DNA of 64,000 nt from Pythium myriotylum (lineage: Eukaryota; Oomycota; Peronosporomycetes; Pythiales; Pythiaceae). The position numbers and the translations under genes were made by a program. Positions within the stretch are counted from its first letter, which is position 1; the number at the start of each line of letters is the position of its first letter. The notes beneath the pieces are model-generated. The model saw only the letters and a list, made by a program, of their open reading frames with translations. It made no database searches and was not told the origin of the DNA. Below are positions 34,346 to 45,482 of this stretch, one piece after another. Location of the stretch: assembly GCA_023091665.1 (NCBI GenBank), contig JALJCQ010000003.1:1488001-1552000 (forward strand). The letters are read 5' to 3'.

Positions 34346-35353
34346 CTTCTTTTGCTGCACACGCGCACCAGAGCGCGATATATTCTTCTCTCTTTCTTAC
34401 CAGCCTCGCACGGCGCATCGCTCCATTCGTGCCTCTCCCGCACTCCCAACACCACTCTCCCACCTCGTCACCCACCACCTCTCATCTCTCTCACGCCCAG
34501 CCCAGCCTCTCCCCGCTGCGCTCCATCTTCGCTGCCTCTCCGCCTTCACTTGATCGTACCAACAAACTTGACGGCGCACATCATCGGCATCGGCCATGCG
34601 CCGACGACGCGGACGACGACGACGGGGACGACAAAGATGGTCGTGACCACGAGAGGCGTCGACTGTGTTGGCCCTCGGTCCAAGTCTCAGTCCTCCGCGG
34701 ACAGCGGCTAACCTGGCTCTCCCTCTAGCCAGCAACCCGGTGTCTGTGCGCGTTGGCCCACGGTTGCAACATAGTCCTTTCACCTGCACCTTGTTGGAGC
34801 GAGCCCAACAGATACAGATAGACTGGTCCACGTGAGCGTGAGCGTGAGCGTCGATGGTTGGCTTGACGTTCTGTCTTCTTCCGCGCTTGCCTTGCGCTGG
34901 TAGAAGTCATGTCCGCTCCTCCGCTCTCCGCCAAGAAGCTGGCTGCCTTGAAACACAACTGAGTGTGGCATGTCGAGACAGCGTCCGGTAGCCTGGAGGG
35001 CACGCGTCCACGCTGGCGTAGATGATGCAAGCCAGAGACAGCGTCCAGCTGTGCAGGTGTCGGTGCACGTCGGACTGCAGCGTGTCCGTGATGTCCATGG
35101 TTCAGCGTGCCCACGGTACGGTGTCCGGTGTGTGGGATGTCCAGGATGTCCAGGATGTCGTCGAGGACGGCAGGTGGAGTAGTGTGTGGCAGGTGGAGTG
35201 TTGGTGTTCGTGTGTGCATATCTCTGGTTGTGGGTATGCTCTGTGGGCGGGAATCGGTTCGTTGTGTGTGAAATTTGTCGCTGATTTTGTTGGTGTGTGT
35301 TGTGGGTGGGTGCGATGTTTGTGTTTGTGTTTGTGTGGGGTAGGTGTCTGACT

Positions 35354-35456
35354 CCGAGCGTAGCTCAGATGGTAGAGCGATTGACTGTAGTGGTTGATAC
35401 TGTTCGCGGTATCCTCAGAAATCAATTGGTCACCAGTTCGATTCTGGTCGTTCGGA
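35354..35456 (+). tRNA. tRNA-Tyr (GUA), copy 12
   Basis: Intron at 35391-35420. Confidence 0.97.
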
Positions 35457-36464
35457 CTTCTTTTGCTGCACACGCGCACCAGAGCGCGATATATTCTTCT
35501 CTCTTTCTTACCAGCCTCGCACGGCGCATCGCTCCATTCGTGCCTCTCCCGCACTCCCAACACCACTCTCCCACCTCGTCACCCACCACCTCTCATCTCT
35601 CTCACGCCCAGCCCAGCCTCTCCCCGCTGCGCTCCATCTTCGCTGCCTCTCCGCCTTCACTTGATCGTACCAACAAACTTGACGGCGCACATCATCGGCA
35701 TCGGCCATGCGCCGACGACGCGGACGACGACGACGGGGACGACAAAGATGGTCGTGACCACGAGAGGCGTCGACTGTGTTGGCCCTCGGTCCAAGTCTCA
35801 GTCCTCCGCGGACAGCGGCTAACCTGGCTCTCCCTCTAGCCAGCAACCCGGTGTCTGTGCGCGTTGGCCCACGGTTGCAACATAGTCCTTTCACCTGCAC
35901 CTTGTTGGAGCGAGCCCAACAGATACAGATAGACTGGTCCACGTGAGCGTGAGCGTGAGCGTCGATGGTTGGCTTGACGTTCTGTCTTCTTCCGCGCTTG
36001 CCTTGCGCTGGTAGAAGTCATGTCCGCTCCTCCGCTCTCCGCCAAGAAGCTGGCTGCCTTGAAACACAACTGAGTGTGGCATGTCGAGACAGCGTCCGGT
36101 AGCCTGGAGGGCACGCGTCCACGCTGGCGTAGATGATGCAAGCCAGAGACAGCGTCCAGCTGTGCAGGTGTCGGTGCACGTCGGACTGCAGCGTGTCCGT
36201 GATGTCCATGGTTCAGCGTGCCCACGGTACGGTGTCCGGTGTGTGGGATGTCCAGGATGTCCAGGATGTCGTCGAGGACGGCAGGTGGAGTAGTGTGTGG
36301 CAGGTGGAGTGTTGGTGTTCGTGTGTGCATATCTCTGGTTGTGGGTATGCTCTGTGGGCGGGAATCGGTTCGTTGTGTGTGAAATTTGTCGCTGATTTTG
36401 TTGGTGTGTGTTGTGGGTGGGTGCGATGTTTGTGTTTGTGTTTGTGTGGGGTAGGTGTCTGACT

Positions 36465-36567
36465 CCGAGCGTAGCTCAGATGGTAGAGCGATTGACTGTA
36501 GTGGTTGATACTGTTCGCGGTATCCTCAGAAATCAATTGGTCACCAGTTCGATTCTGGTCGTTCGGA
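36465..36567 (+). tRNA. tRNA-Tyr (GUA), copy 13
   Basis: Intron at 36502-36531. Confidence 0.97.
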
Positions 36568-37575
36568 CTTCTTTTGCTGCACACGCGCACCAGAGCGCGA
36601 TATATTCTTCTCTCTTTCTTACCAGCCTCGCACGGCGCATCGCTCCATTCGTGCCTCTCCCGCACTCCCAACACCACTCTCCCACCTCGTCACCCACCAC
36701 CTCTCATCTCTCTCACGCCCAGCCCAGCCTCTCCCCGCTGCGCTCCATCTTCGCTGCCTCTCCGCCTTCACTTGATCGTACCAACAAACTTGACGGCGCA
36801 CATCATCGGCATCGGCCATGCGCCGACGACGCGGACGACGACGACGGGGACGACAAAGATGGTCGTGACCACGAGAGGCGTCGACTGTGTTGGCCCTCGG
36901 TCCAAGTCTCAGTCCTCCGCGGACAGCGGCTAACCTGGCTCTCCCTCTAGCCAGCAACCCGGTGTCTGTGCGCGTTGGCCCACGGTTGCAACATAGTCCT
37001 TTCACCTGCACCTTGTTGGAGCGAGCCCAACAGATACAGATAGACTGGTCCACGTGAGCGTGAGCGTGAGCGTCGATGGTTGGCTTGACGTTCTGTCTTC
37101 TTCCGCGCTTGCCTTGCGCTGGTAGAAGTCATGTCCGCTCCTCCGCTCTCCGCCAAGAAGCTGGCTGCCTTGAAACACAACTGAGTGTGGCATGTCGAGA
37201 CAGCGTCCGGTAGCCTGGAGGGCACGCGTCCACGCTGGCGTAGATGATGCAAGCCAGAGACAGCGTCCAGCTGTGCAGGTGTCGGTGCACGTCGGACTGC
37301 AGCGTGTCCGTGATGTCCATGGTTCAGCGTGCCCACGGTACGGTGTCCGGTGTGTGGGATGTCCAGGATGTCCAGGATGTCGTCGAGGACGGCAGGTGGA
37401 GTAGTGTGTGGCAGGTGGAGTGTTGGTGTTCGTGTGTGCATATCTCTGGTTGTGGGTATGCTCTGTGGGCGGGAATCGGTTCGTTGTGTGTGAAATTTGT
37501 CGCTGATTTTGTTGGTGTGTGTTGTGGGTGGGTGCGATGTTTGTGTTTGTGTTTGTGTGGGGTAGGTGTCTGACT

Positions 37576-37678
37576 CCGAGCGTAGCTCAGATGGTAGAGC
37601 GATTGACTGTAGTGGTTGATACTGTTCGCGGTATCCTCAGAAATCAATTGGTCACCAGTTCGATTCTGGTCGTTCGGA
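37576..37678 (+). tRNA. tRNA-Tyr (GUA), copy 14
   Basis: Intron at 37613-37642. Confidence 0.97.
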
Positions 37679-38686
37679 CTTCTTTTGCTGCACACGCGCA
37701 CCAGAGCGCGATATATTCTTCTCTCTTTCTTACCAGCCTCGCACGGCGCATCGCTCCATTCGTGCCTCTCCCGCACTCCCAACACCACTCTCCCACCTCG
37801 TCACCCACCACCTCTCATCTCTCTCACGCCCAGCCCAGCCTCTCCCCGCTGCGCTCCATCTTCGCTGCCTCTCCGCCTTCACTTGATCGTACCAACAAAC
37901 TTGACGGCGCACATCATCGGCATCGGCCATGCGCCGACGACGCGGACGACGACGACGGGGACGACAAAGATGGTCGTGACCACGAGAGGCGTCGACTGTG
38001 TTGGCCCTCGGTCCAAGTCTCAGTCCTCCGCGGACAGCGGCTAACCTGGCTCTCCCTCTAGCCAGCAACCCGGTGTCTGTGCGCGTTGGCCCACGGTTGC
38101 AACATAGTCCTTTCACCTGCACCTTGTTGGAGCGAGCCCAACAGATACAGATAGACTGGTCCACGTGAGCGTGAGCGTGAGCGTCGATGGTTGGCTTGAC
38201 GTTCTGTCTTCTTCCGCGCTTGCCTTGCGCTGGTAGAAGTCATGTCCGCTCCTCCGCTCTCCGCCAAGAAGCTGGCTGCCTTGAAACACAACTGAGTGTG
38301 GCATGTCGAGACAGCGTCCGGTAGCCTGGAGGGCACGCGTCCACGCTGGCGTAGATGATGCAAGCCAGAGACAGCGTCCAGCTGTGCAGGTGTCGGTGCA
38401 CGTCGGACTGCAGCGTGTCCGTGATGTCCATGGTTCAGCGTGCCCACGGTACGGTGTCCGGTGTGTGGGATGTCCAGGATGTCCAGGATGTCGTCGAGGA
38501 CGGCAGGTGGAGTAGTGTGTGGCAGGTGGAGTGTTGGTGTTCGTGTGTGCATATCTCTGGTTGTGGGTATGCTCTGTGGGCGGGAATCGGTTCGTTGTGT
38601 GTGAAATTTGTCGCTGATTTTGTTGGTGTGTGTTGTGGGTGGGTGCGATGTTTGTGTTTGTGTTTGTGTGGGGTAGGTGTCTGACT

Positions 38687-38789
38687 CCGAGCGTAGCTCA
38701 GATGGTAGAGCGATTGACTGTAGTGGTTGATACTGTTCGCGGTATCCTCAGAAATCAATTGGTCACCAGTTCGATTCTGGTCGTTCGGA
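38687..38789 (+). tRNA. tRNA-Tyr (GUA), copy 15
   Basis: Intron at 38724-38753. The following spacer carries two variants, at 39289 and 39759. Confidence 0.97.
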
Positions 38790-39797
38790 CTTCTTTTGCT
38801 GCACACGCGCACCAGAGCGCGATATATTCTTCTCTCTTTCTTACCAGCCTCGCACGGCGCATCGCTCCATTCGTGCCTCTCCCGCACTCCCAACACCACT
38901 CTCCCACCTCGTCACCCACCACCTCTCATCTCTCTCACGCCCAGCCCAGCCTCTCCCCGCTGCGCTCCATCTTCGCTGCCTCTCCGCCTTCACTTGATCG
39001 TACCAACAAACTTGACGGCGCACATCATCGGCATCGGCCATGCGCCGACGACGCGGACGACGACGACGGGGACGACAAAGATGGTCGTGACCACGAGAGG
39101 CGTCGACTGTGTTGGCCCTCGGTCCAAGTCTCAGTCCTCCGCGGACAGCGGCTAACCTGGCTCTCCCTCTAGCCAGCAACCCGGTGTCTGTGCGCGTTGG
39201 CCCACGGTTGCAACATAGTCCTTTCACCTGCACCTTGTTGGAGCGAGCCCAACAGATACAGATAGACTGGTCCACGTGAGCGTGAGCGCGAGCGTCGATG
39301 GTTGGCTTGACGTTCTGTCTTCTTCCGCGCTTGCCTTGCGCTGGTAGAAGTCATGTCCGCTCCTCCGCTCTCCGCCAAGAAGCTGGCTGCCTTGAAACAC
39401 AACTGAGTGTGGCATGTCGAGACAGCGTCCGGTAGCCTGGAGGGCACGCGTCCACGCTGGCGTAGATGATGCAAGCCAGAGACAGCGTCCAGCTGTGCAG
39501 GTGTCGGTGCACGTCGGACTGCAGCGTGTCCGTGATGTCCATGGTTCAGCGTGCCCACGGTACGGTGTCCGGTGTGTGGGATGTCCAGGATGTCCAGGAT
39601 GTCGTCGAGGACGGCAGGTGGAGTAGTGTGTGGCAGGTGGAGTGTTGGTGTTCGTGTGTGCATATCTCTGGTTGTGGGTATGCTCTGTGGGCGGGAATCG
39701 GTTCGTTGTGTGTGAAATTTGTCGCTGATTTTGTTGGTGTGTGTTGTGGGTGGGTGCGGTGTTTGTGTTTGTGTTTGTGTGGGGTAGGTGTCTGACT

Positions 39798-39900
39798 CCG
39801 AGCGTAGCTCAGATGGTAGAGCGATTGACTGTAGTGGTTGATACTGTTCGCGGTATCCTCAGAAATCAATTGGTCACCAGTTCGATTCTGGTCGTTCGGA
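39798..39900 (+). tRNA. tRNA-Tyr (GUA), copy 16
   Basis: Intron at 39835-39864. This is the last complete copy before the LINE; the C variant at 40400 follows it. Confidence 0.97.
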
Positions 39901-40907
39901 CTTCTTTTGCTGCACACGCGCACCAGAGCGCGATATATTCTTCTCTCTTTCTTACCAGCCTCGCACGGCGCATCGCTCCATTCGTGCCTCTCCCGCACTC
40001 CCAACACCACTCTCCCACCTCGTCACCCACCACCTCTCATCTCTCTCACGCCCAGCCCAGCCTCTCCCCGCTGCGCTCCATCTTCGCTGCCTCTCCGCCT
40101 TCACTTGATCGTACCAACAAACTTGACGGCGCACATCATCGGCATCGGCCATGCGCCGACGACGCGGACGACGACGACGGGGACGACAAAGATGGTCGTG
40201 ACCACGAGAGGCGTCGACTGTGTTGGCCCTCGGTCCAAGTCTCAGTCCTCCGCGGACAGCGGCTAACCTGGCTCTCCCTCTAGCCAGCAACCCGGTGTCT
40301 GTGCGCGTTGGCCCACGGTTGCAACATAGTCCTTTCACCTGCACCTTGTTGGAGCGAGCCCAACAGATACAGATAGACTGGTCCACGTGAGCGTGAGCGC
40401 GAGCGTCGATGGTTGGCTTGACGTTCTGTCTTCTTCCGCGCTTGCCTTGCGCTGGTAGAAGTCATGTCCGCTCCTCCGCTCTCCGCCAAGAAGCTGGCTG
40501 CCTTGAAACACAACTGAGTGTGGCATGTCGAGACAGCGTCCGGTAGCCTGGAGGGCACGCGTCCACGCTGGCGTAGATGATGCAAGCCAGAGACAGCGTC
40601 CAGCTGTGCAGGTGTCGGTGCACGTCGGACTGCAGCGTGTCCGTGATGTCCATGGTTCAGCGTGCCCACGGTACGGTGTCCGGTGTGTGGGATGTCCAGG
40701 ATGTCCAGGATGTCGTCGAGGACGGCAGGTGGAGTAGTGTGTGGCAGGTGGAGTGTTGGTGTTCGTGTGTGCATATCTCTGGTTGTGGGTATGCTCTGTG
40801 GGCGGGAATCGGTTCGTTGTGTGTGAAATTTGTCGCTGATTTTGTTGGTGTGTGTTGTGGGTGGGTGCGATGTTTGTGTTTGTGTTTGTGTGGGGTAGGT
40901 GTCTGAC

Positions 40908-40923
40908 TCCGAGCGTAGCTCAG
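40908..40923 (+). repeat. LINE target-site duplication, left copy
   Basis: TCCGAGCGTAGCTCAG, identical to 48266-48281. It comprises one spacer base plus the first 15 nt of tRNA-Tyr. Confidence 0.93.
40909..40923 (+). pseudogene. tRNA-Tyr stub cut by LINE insertion
   Basis: Only the first 15 nt (CCGAGCGTAGCTCAG) remain: the 5' acceptor strand, the D stem and the start of the D loop. The next base is the 3' end of the LINE. It keeps half of the A box and lacks the B box, so it should not be transcribed as a tRNA. Confidence 0.95.
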
Positions 40924-41106
40924 TTTCAAGGCGTCTGTATTAACTAAAATTAATGCGACTATGACTACTCTAATCTACCTCGTCGATGAATATTATACAC
41001 TTGACTAGTATGTGACGAGGCTGGGAGCTTCAATTGTTGAGTTGTTGGTTGACTTCCGTTGGTCTTGACTGGTCTAGGTACTTGTTTTAGCACATCGGTT
41101 GGATAA

Positions 41107-41181
41107 CTGCGGTTAGCTCAAATGGTTGTGAGCGTGGACCCCGATGTTGTCGGTCGCGCGGGTTCGATCCCCACCTCGGGG
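41107..41181 (+). other. tRNA-like sequence in the LINE 3' UTR
   Basis: On the plus strand, antisense to the LINE, an A-box-like TTAGCTCAAATGG (41113-41125) and a B-box-like GGTTCGATCCC (41161-41171) have near-normal tRNA spacing. The D stem GCTC/GAGC forms and the T stem forms with one mismatch, but the acceptor strands pair poorly and the anticodon arm is irregular. It is not a functional tRNA by eye; it resembles the tRNA-derived head of a SINE or an old captured tRNA. It points the same way as the array tRNAs. Confidence 0.6.
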
Positions 41182-41315
41182 AGGTTTCTTGTGCTAGTGG
41201 TTTCGCTTGACTTCGGTCGCGAAGGTACGCTCTGATTCCAAAACGAGGTTGGTTTCGAGCCAGTATTGAAAGCAAGCACCCGCACTGAAGAAGAAGAAAC
41301 GGCAGGAAATCGCTT

Positions 41316-44300
41316 TTATGCCAAAAAGCGAACTGCAAACAACCCCATGTTGTTTTGCAGGAAGGCACCGAAAGAAGGCGTAGACTGGAGACTTGACAAC
41401 ACAACCTGAAGCGAAGCACGCTGCGCATCGTCGTACACACGTCGAAGACACGCACGCACATGAGCACCCACAGTCGTATACACCACACGCAGTGCTGCAA
41501 TTGTTGGCATCGGGGACCGCCCGTTGAACAGTCGCCCATTGCGTTCAGTCCACAACAGGTGAAGCACCACAGCACGGATGACTTGCCACAGGTCTTGGAT
41601 TTCTTCTGTGTGGTCCTTCCACACGGGAGCAACGCGGATGGCTTTACCGAAGACAATGTCGGTCCAGGAGGGTCGAGATGTGAAGAACACCGACATATCA
41701 CGGAAGATGTCGCGCCATATCACAGTCGGCAGCACACACTCGAAGAACAAATGACGCGCCGTCTCCACTGAGTTGCAGCCTGGTCGAACACAGTACACGA
41801 TGCCGGGATTTGCCACCGTCATGAACGAGAAGCGTGAGCGAGTCGGTAACAAGCCGTACGCCAAGCGGAACTGGAGGTCTTCGTATATCGGGAGAAGCAA
41901 CACACGAAGCCGCTTGCGTAGCTTGTTGAATCGGAGGACCACGTCTGTAGGCGCTCGAGGGTCGTGGAAGAACAGCGGATGCGTTCTCGTCGGCTCTGGA
42001 GCTTGCCACACCAGGCGGAGCAGTTGGGATCGTGGAATGCGCGGCACCCAGCACACACGGTCGTTGATCTCCACACCGACTCGCGGATGTTGGTGCTCAG
42101 GCGCCGTCGGTAGCACTCCATCGACTGGGACAGAGCACATTGTGCAGAGACGCCCGAAAACTTGCGTGGCTTCCTCGTGAAGCTTGAGCAGCCACGTGTA
42201 CTGTCGATACGGGGTGATGGAGACTTGGGTGTAGTCGACATGTCGCTCAGCAAACTCGATCGCGCTCGGCCACTTGTCGCCTTCACCAGCGAAGTCACGA
42301 AGAGATCGCAACTGAAAGACACGGGCAACTTGCCGACGGAAGCTTCGTTGCGGCTCTGCAATCATGCTGAGAGAACGATGCTGGGACGGCGTTGTGTCGG
42401 AACGGCTGGTTGGGAGGAACTGGAAGTTCTTGTCGCCATGGAACCAGATCGGTTGGTCGAGTGCAAACGCAAGACGGTCTTCTGGAGGGAGGTCGAGCCA
42501 CGACACCGGCCACTTGATAGCGTACCAAGTCTTCCAGGCCGCACGCCACCACGAAGAGAGCTGGTCCCACTCGATCGAGCCTCGATGCCGCCACGGACTG
42601 ACGTAGAGAAAGTCGAGTGGCCTCTGCGGGCCCCACCGCGGAAGACTGATCCGCAGCAGCTCGACTCCTGCTACCGTCCAGTTGCCGGTCGTCGATGCCG
42701 AAGCTGCCGTGAACTGAAGCAGGAGCTGCAGTGACTGTCGCTTGAGCACACCGTCGAGACTCGGTACCTGCAGACCCCCAGACTCGCGCGGCAGGTTGAC
42801 AAATTCGTTCGAGATCAACTGGACATGCCGAGCGTCGCGTTCGTAGCGCCGACTCAAGACGAACCGGTGTAGCGCGGCTTGCCACTTCTTCACTCGTCCT
42901 GGCGGCACAACAACGTGAGCAGTGTAGTGCCACAGACGTGAGAGCACCATGGTCTGGGCGACGAGGAGCCTGCCTTGGAGCGTCCGTGCGCGCCGAAACC
43001 ACTGCTTGAACCCGTCAAAGAAGCGTCGATCGAGGTCTTCAACAATCAACTCCGTAGTGCGTCGCTGTCCGAACAGGAGACCGAGGAACTTGACCGTGGA
43101 GTCTTCATCGAGAACCTGCACACCTGGTATGCCCGGGCATCGCCGCGTTCGATGCAGCGACATCAGCACACACTTGTTCACGTTGAGCTTGGCGCCGGAG
43201 CCTTGACAGTATTCTTCGACCAACCCAAGTTGCGCCTCGACACCAGCGATAGAGCCCGACAGTAACGCCGAGTCGTCGGCGAAGAAAACACTCGTGACGG
43301 TGGCATCCGCTGTCAAGCAGATCCCATGTTCTTCGTGCTGGCGGAGCAGGTTACCGAGTGGCTCGATAACAAGCAAGAACAGCAGCGCCGACAGCGGATC
43401 ACCTTGCTTGACTCCGCGCGTTGGGCAGAGCGGGTCTTGCACGAATCCGTTGATCATGAGATGCGCGCGTGGTCGAGTGTACAGGAGCTTCACCCACCCC
43501 GAGAACGCCCCGCCACATCCCATCCGATCGAGCACCTGAAACATGTAGTTCCAGTTGACGCGGTCGTACGCCTTCTCAAAGTCGAGGAACATGGCGTAGG
43601 CTTCTTCGTCGCGCGCGGTGACGAGGTCTTGCAGGTCACTCACGAAACGAACGTGGTGATGCAGAGAGCGACCACGCACGAAAGCCTTCTGGTCTTGGTG
43701 CACAAGCTTGGTCAGGAACAACTGCAGTCGGAAAGCGAGAACCTTTGACAGTGCCTTCACGTCGACACCCATCAAAGCAATTGGGCGATAGTTGCCTGGG
43801 TCAGCTCGGGATCCCTTCTTGTGCAGCAGACTGATCGCAGACTGGCGCTGACACCGAAGGAGCTCTCCTCGCTGAAGCTGGTAGTTGAACACGATCTCGA
43901 GGCATTCACCGAAGACGTCAGGAGCCACTTGGTAGAACGAAGCTGGAAGCCCATCCATCCCGGGTGCAGACGATGCCCGCATCTTCTTGATTGCACTAGC
44001 AAGGTCCGCCGCTGTGATCGGAGCGTTGAGGATATTTTGCTCGTCTTCAGACAGTCGGCGGTCGATCGTGTCGAGCATCCGGTCAATCTGGCTCTGCTCA
44101 GGCTCTTGGACGACAACACCACCGCGCTCAACATCGCCCATGATACCGCCCCAGTGCTGATTGAAGGCAGCCGCGATATCCGCGGGGTTGCTTGATGCTG
44201 AGCCATCTTGAAGCCGCACTTCTTCGATGCTGACTCTCCGCAAGGATCCGTCCAGCGGTCGAAAGAAGTACTTGGATGACTTCTCCGCGTGTTGAGCCTG

Positions 44301-45482
44301 GAAGTCGAAAGCCGAGTCTTGGTTGTAAAGACGCGCCGAGTTGATGCTGTCTTGGTATGCCGTCAGTGCGGTCTGGAACACCGTCTGCGCGCGATCGCTT
44401 CGCTCCGACCGGTATGCCGCAGCCGCGTGGGCAAGTGCCTGACGAGCTTCGGTGATGGCGGTCTCACCTTGACGCTTCAGCTTGCGCTGCAGAGCTTGAA
44501 GCTGACGACGCATGTCCTTCTTCCACTTGTGCCACACCTTGCCCGGGTTGGAGGAGCGCCGTAACGCAGCAAGCACAGTCGTCGCTTCGCCTTGGATAGC
44601 TTCAACGATATCGGGGAAGTCGAGCATCGCCGACTGGAAACGCCAGTACCCGTGGCCTTGAGGCTGGCTCATCGCGCGCAACACAACTTGATGTGCGAGA
44701 TGGTCGCCGGCACCCTTGGGCTCAAAGTACGAGGAGTCACCGTATAGCGCGGTGCAGAAGTCCTCCGACATGAGGATGTAGTCGAGACGGTTGTGTCGAG
44801 GCTGTGGACCAGTGTAGACGCGTTCGTCGGGATGGTGGATTCGCCAGGCATCCACGACACCGAGTTGGGCCAACCACGCCACACACGCGTTACCGCCGGT
44901 CGTTCCTGTCGCCCTTGGATCCGACGCATCGACGAGGGGGTCAAGTGGCGTGTTGAGGTCACCGAGCACCAGGTGAGTCGCATTGTCTTCGAACACTTCG
45001 TACGGTAGCGCTTCGAAGAACCCCTTCTTCTCGAAGTTATCGACTGGCGCGTACACGTTGTGGATGTAGATCGGAGCACCGTTCGCGACGACCCGGACGA
45101 CCAAGTAGCGGCCTTGAATAGTCAACGAAGACTGCTCACAAGCAGACTGAAAGCCGGGAAAGTCGGAGCGGAGCACTGTCATGACGCCACCCGATCGTGC
45201 AGCAACGGCAACTGGACTGTGCGCGTTGGTGTCGCTGACGAAGAGGCGGTGTTGAAATCTGGTGTCATGGTGAAATTGGAGCGTTGCACGATGATGCGAG
45301 TCGCGCAGCTTGGTCTCTTGGACGCACGAGAGACTGTTCTTGATGAGCTGGTTCTCGATCAACAGGTGGCCGTTCTTCTTGATCCCGTTGGTGTTCACCG
45401 TCAAAAGACTGATGTTCTCCCACGAGACCTCGGCCGCGTCCGCCTCGACCGCTTTAGCAGTCGAGGCAGAGCGGTCCGGCAC
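41316..45482 (-). CDS. LINE ORF2: endonuclease and reverse transcriptase
   Basis: The 1388-residue polyprotein makes the nick and copies LINE RNA into it. An apurinic-type endonuclease fills about residues 25-270: VNTNG (29-33), QETKL with Glu 56, NVYAP (142-146), GDLN (174-177), RLDYIL (232-237) and GDH (259-261). The reverse transcriptase spans about 540-830: YRPIAL, LDFEKAYD (633-640), GVKQGDPLS (690-698) and the catalytic FADD (734-737). The C-terminal part has a CX4CX7HX4C motif at 1231-1249, like the reverse-transcriptase zinc-binding domain. No RNase H is evident. The start overlaps the ORF1 stop by 29 nt in a different frame, which suggests termination-reinitiation. No stop or frameshift breaks it and all key catalytic residues are present, so it is plausibly active. 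Confidence 0.95.
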   Translation of the reverse strand: MPDRSASTAKAVEADAAEVSWENISLLTVNTNGIKKNGHLLIENQLIKNSLSCVQETKLRDSHHRATLQFHHDTRFQHRLFVSDTNAHSPVAVAARSGGVMTVLRSDFPGFQSACEQSSLTIQGRYLVVRVVANGAPIYIHNVYAPVDNFEKKGFFEALPYEVFEDNATHLVLGDLNTPLDPLVDASDPRATGTTGGNACVAWLAQLGVVDAWRIHHPDERVYTGPQPRHNRLDYILMSEDFCTALYGDSSYFEPKGAGDHLAHQVVLRAMSQPQGHGYWRFQSAMLDFPDIVEAIQGEATTVLAALRRSSNPGKVWHKWKKDMRRQLQALQRKLKRQGETAITEARQALAHAAAAYRSERSDRAQTVFQTALTAYQDSINSARLYNQDSAFDFQAQHAEKSSKYFFRPLDGSLRRVSIEEVRLQDGSASSNPADIAAAFNQHWGGIMGDVERGGVVVQEPEQSQIDRMLDTIDRRLSEDEQNILNAPITAADLASAIKKMRASSAPGMDGLPASFYQVAPDVFGECLEIVFNYQLQRGELLRCQRQSAISLLHKKGSRADPGNYRPIALMGVDVKALSKVLAFRLQLFLTKLVHQDQKAFVRGRSLHHHVRFVSDLQDLVTARDEEAYAMFLDFEKAYDRVNWNYMFQVLDRMGCGGAFSGWVKLLYTRPRAHLMINGFVQDPLCPTRGVKQGDPLSALLFLLVIEPLGNLLRQHEEHGICLTADATVTSVFFADDSALLSGSIAGVEAQLGLVEEYCQGSGAKLNVNKCVLMSLHRTRRCPGIPGVQVLDEDSTVKFLGLLFGQRRTTELIVEDLDRRFFDGFKQWFRRARTLQGRLLVAQTMVLSRLWHYTAHVVVPPGRVKKWQAALHRFVLSRRYERDARHVQLISNEFVNLPRESGGLQVPSLDGVLKRQSLQLLLQFTAASASTTGNWTVAGVELLRISLPRWGPQRPLDFLYVSPWRHRGSIEWDQLSSWWRAAWKTWYAIKWPVSWLDLPPEDRLAFALDQPIWFHGDKNFQFLPTSRSDTTPSQHRSLSMIAEPQRSFRRQVARVFQLRSLRDFAGEGDKWPSAIEFAERHVDYTQVSITPYRQYTWLLKLHEEATQVFGRLCTMCSVPVDGVLPTAPEHQHPRVGVEINDRVCWVPRIPRSQLLRLVWQAPEPTRTHPLFFHDPRAPTDVVLRFNKLRKRLRVLLLPIYEDLQFRLAYGLLPTRSRFSFMTVANPGIVYCVRPGCNSVETARHLFFECVLPTVIWRDIFRDMSVFFTSRPSWTDIVFGKAIRVAPVWKDHTEEIQDLWQVIRAVVLHLLWTERNGRLFNGRSPMPTIAALRVVYTTVGAHVRACLRRVYDDAQRASLQVVLSSLQSTPSFGAFLQNNMGLFAVRFLA

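Larger units (their letters stand above)
22213..40923 (+). repeat. Left part of the 1111-bp tandem array carrying tRNA-Tyr
   Basis: About 16.8 units of exactly 1111 bp. The array starts abruptly at 22213, at a point 89 bp past the tRNA end in the unit, and stops at 40923 where a LINE has inserted. Each unit has one tRNA-Tyr gene, a G/T-rich stretch just upstream of it, and a pyrimidine-rich stretch with a GAC-repeat segment downstream. By eye the units differ at only a handful of positions: T-to-C at 29290, 30401, 33734, 39289 and 40400, and A-to-G at 39759. No other RNA gene or convincing protein gene is seen in the unit. Confidence 0.97.

Noticed and set aside
41107..41181. Calling the tRNA-like sequence in the LINE a functional tRNA
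   Set aside because: The acceptor strands do not pair well and the anticodon arm is irregular, although A- and B-box motifs are present.
41087..41701. A 204-codon minus-strand frame at the LINE 3' end
   Set aside because: It is out of frame with ORF2 and runs through the 3' UTR tRNA-like segment; its Cys-rich sequence matches no family.
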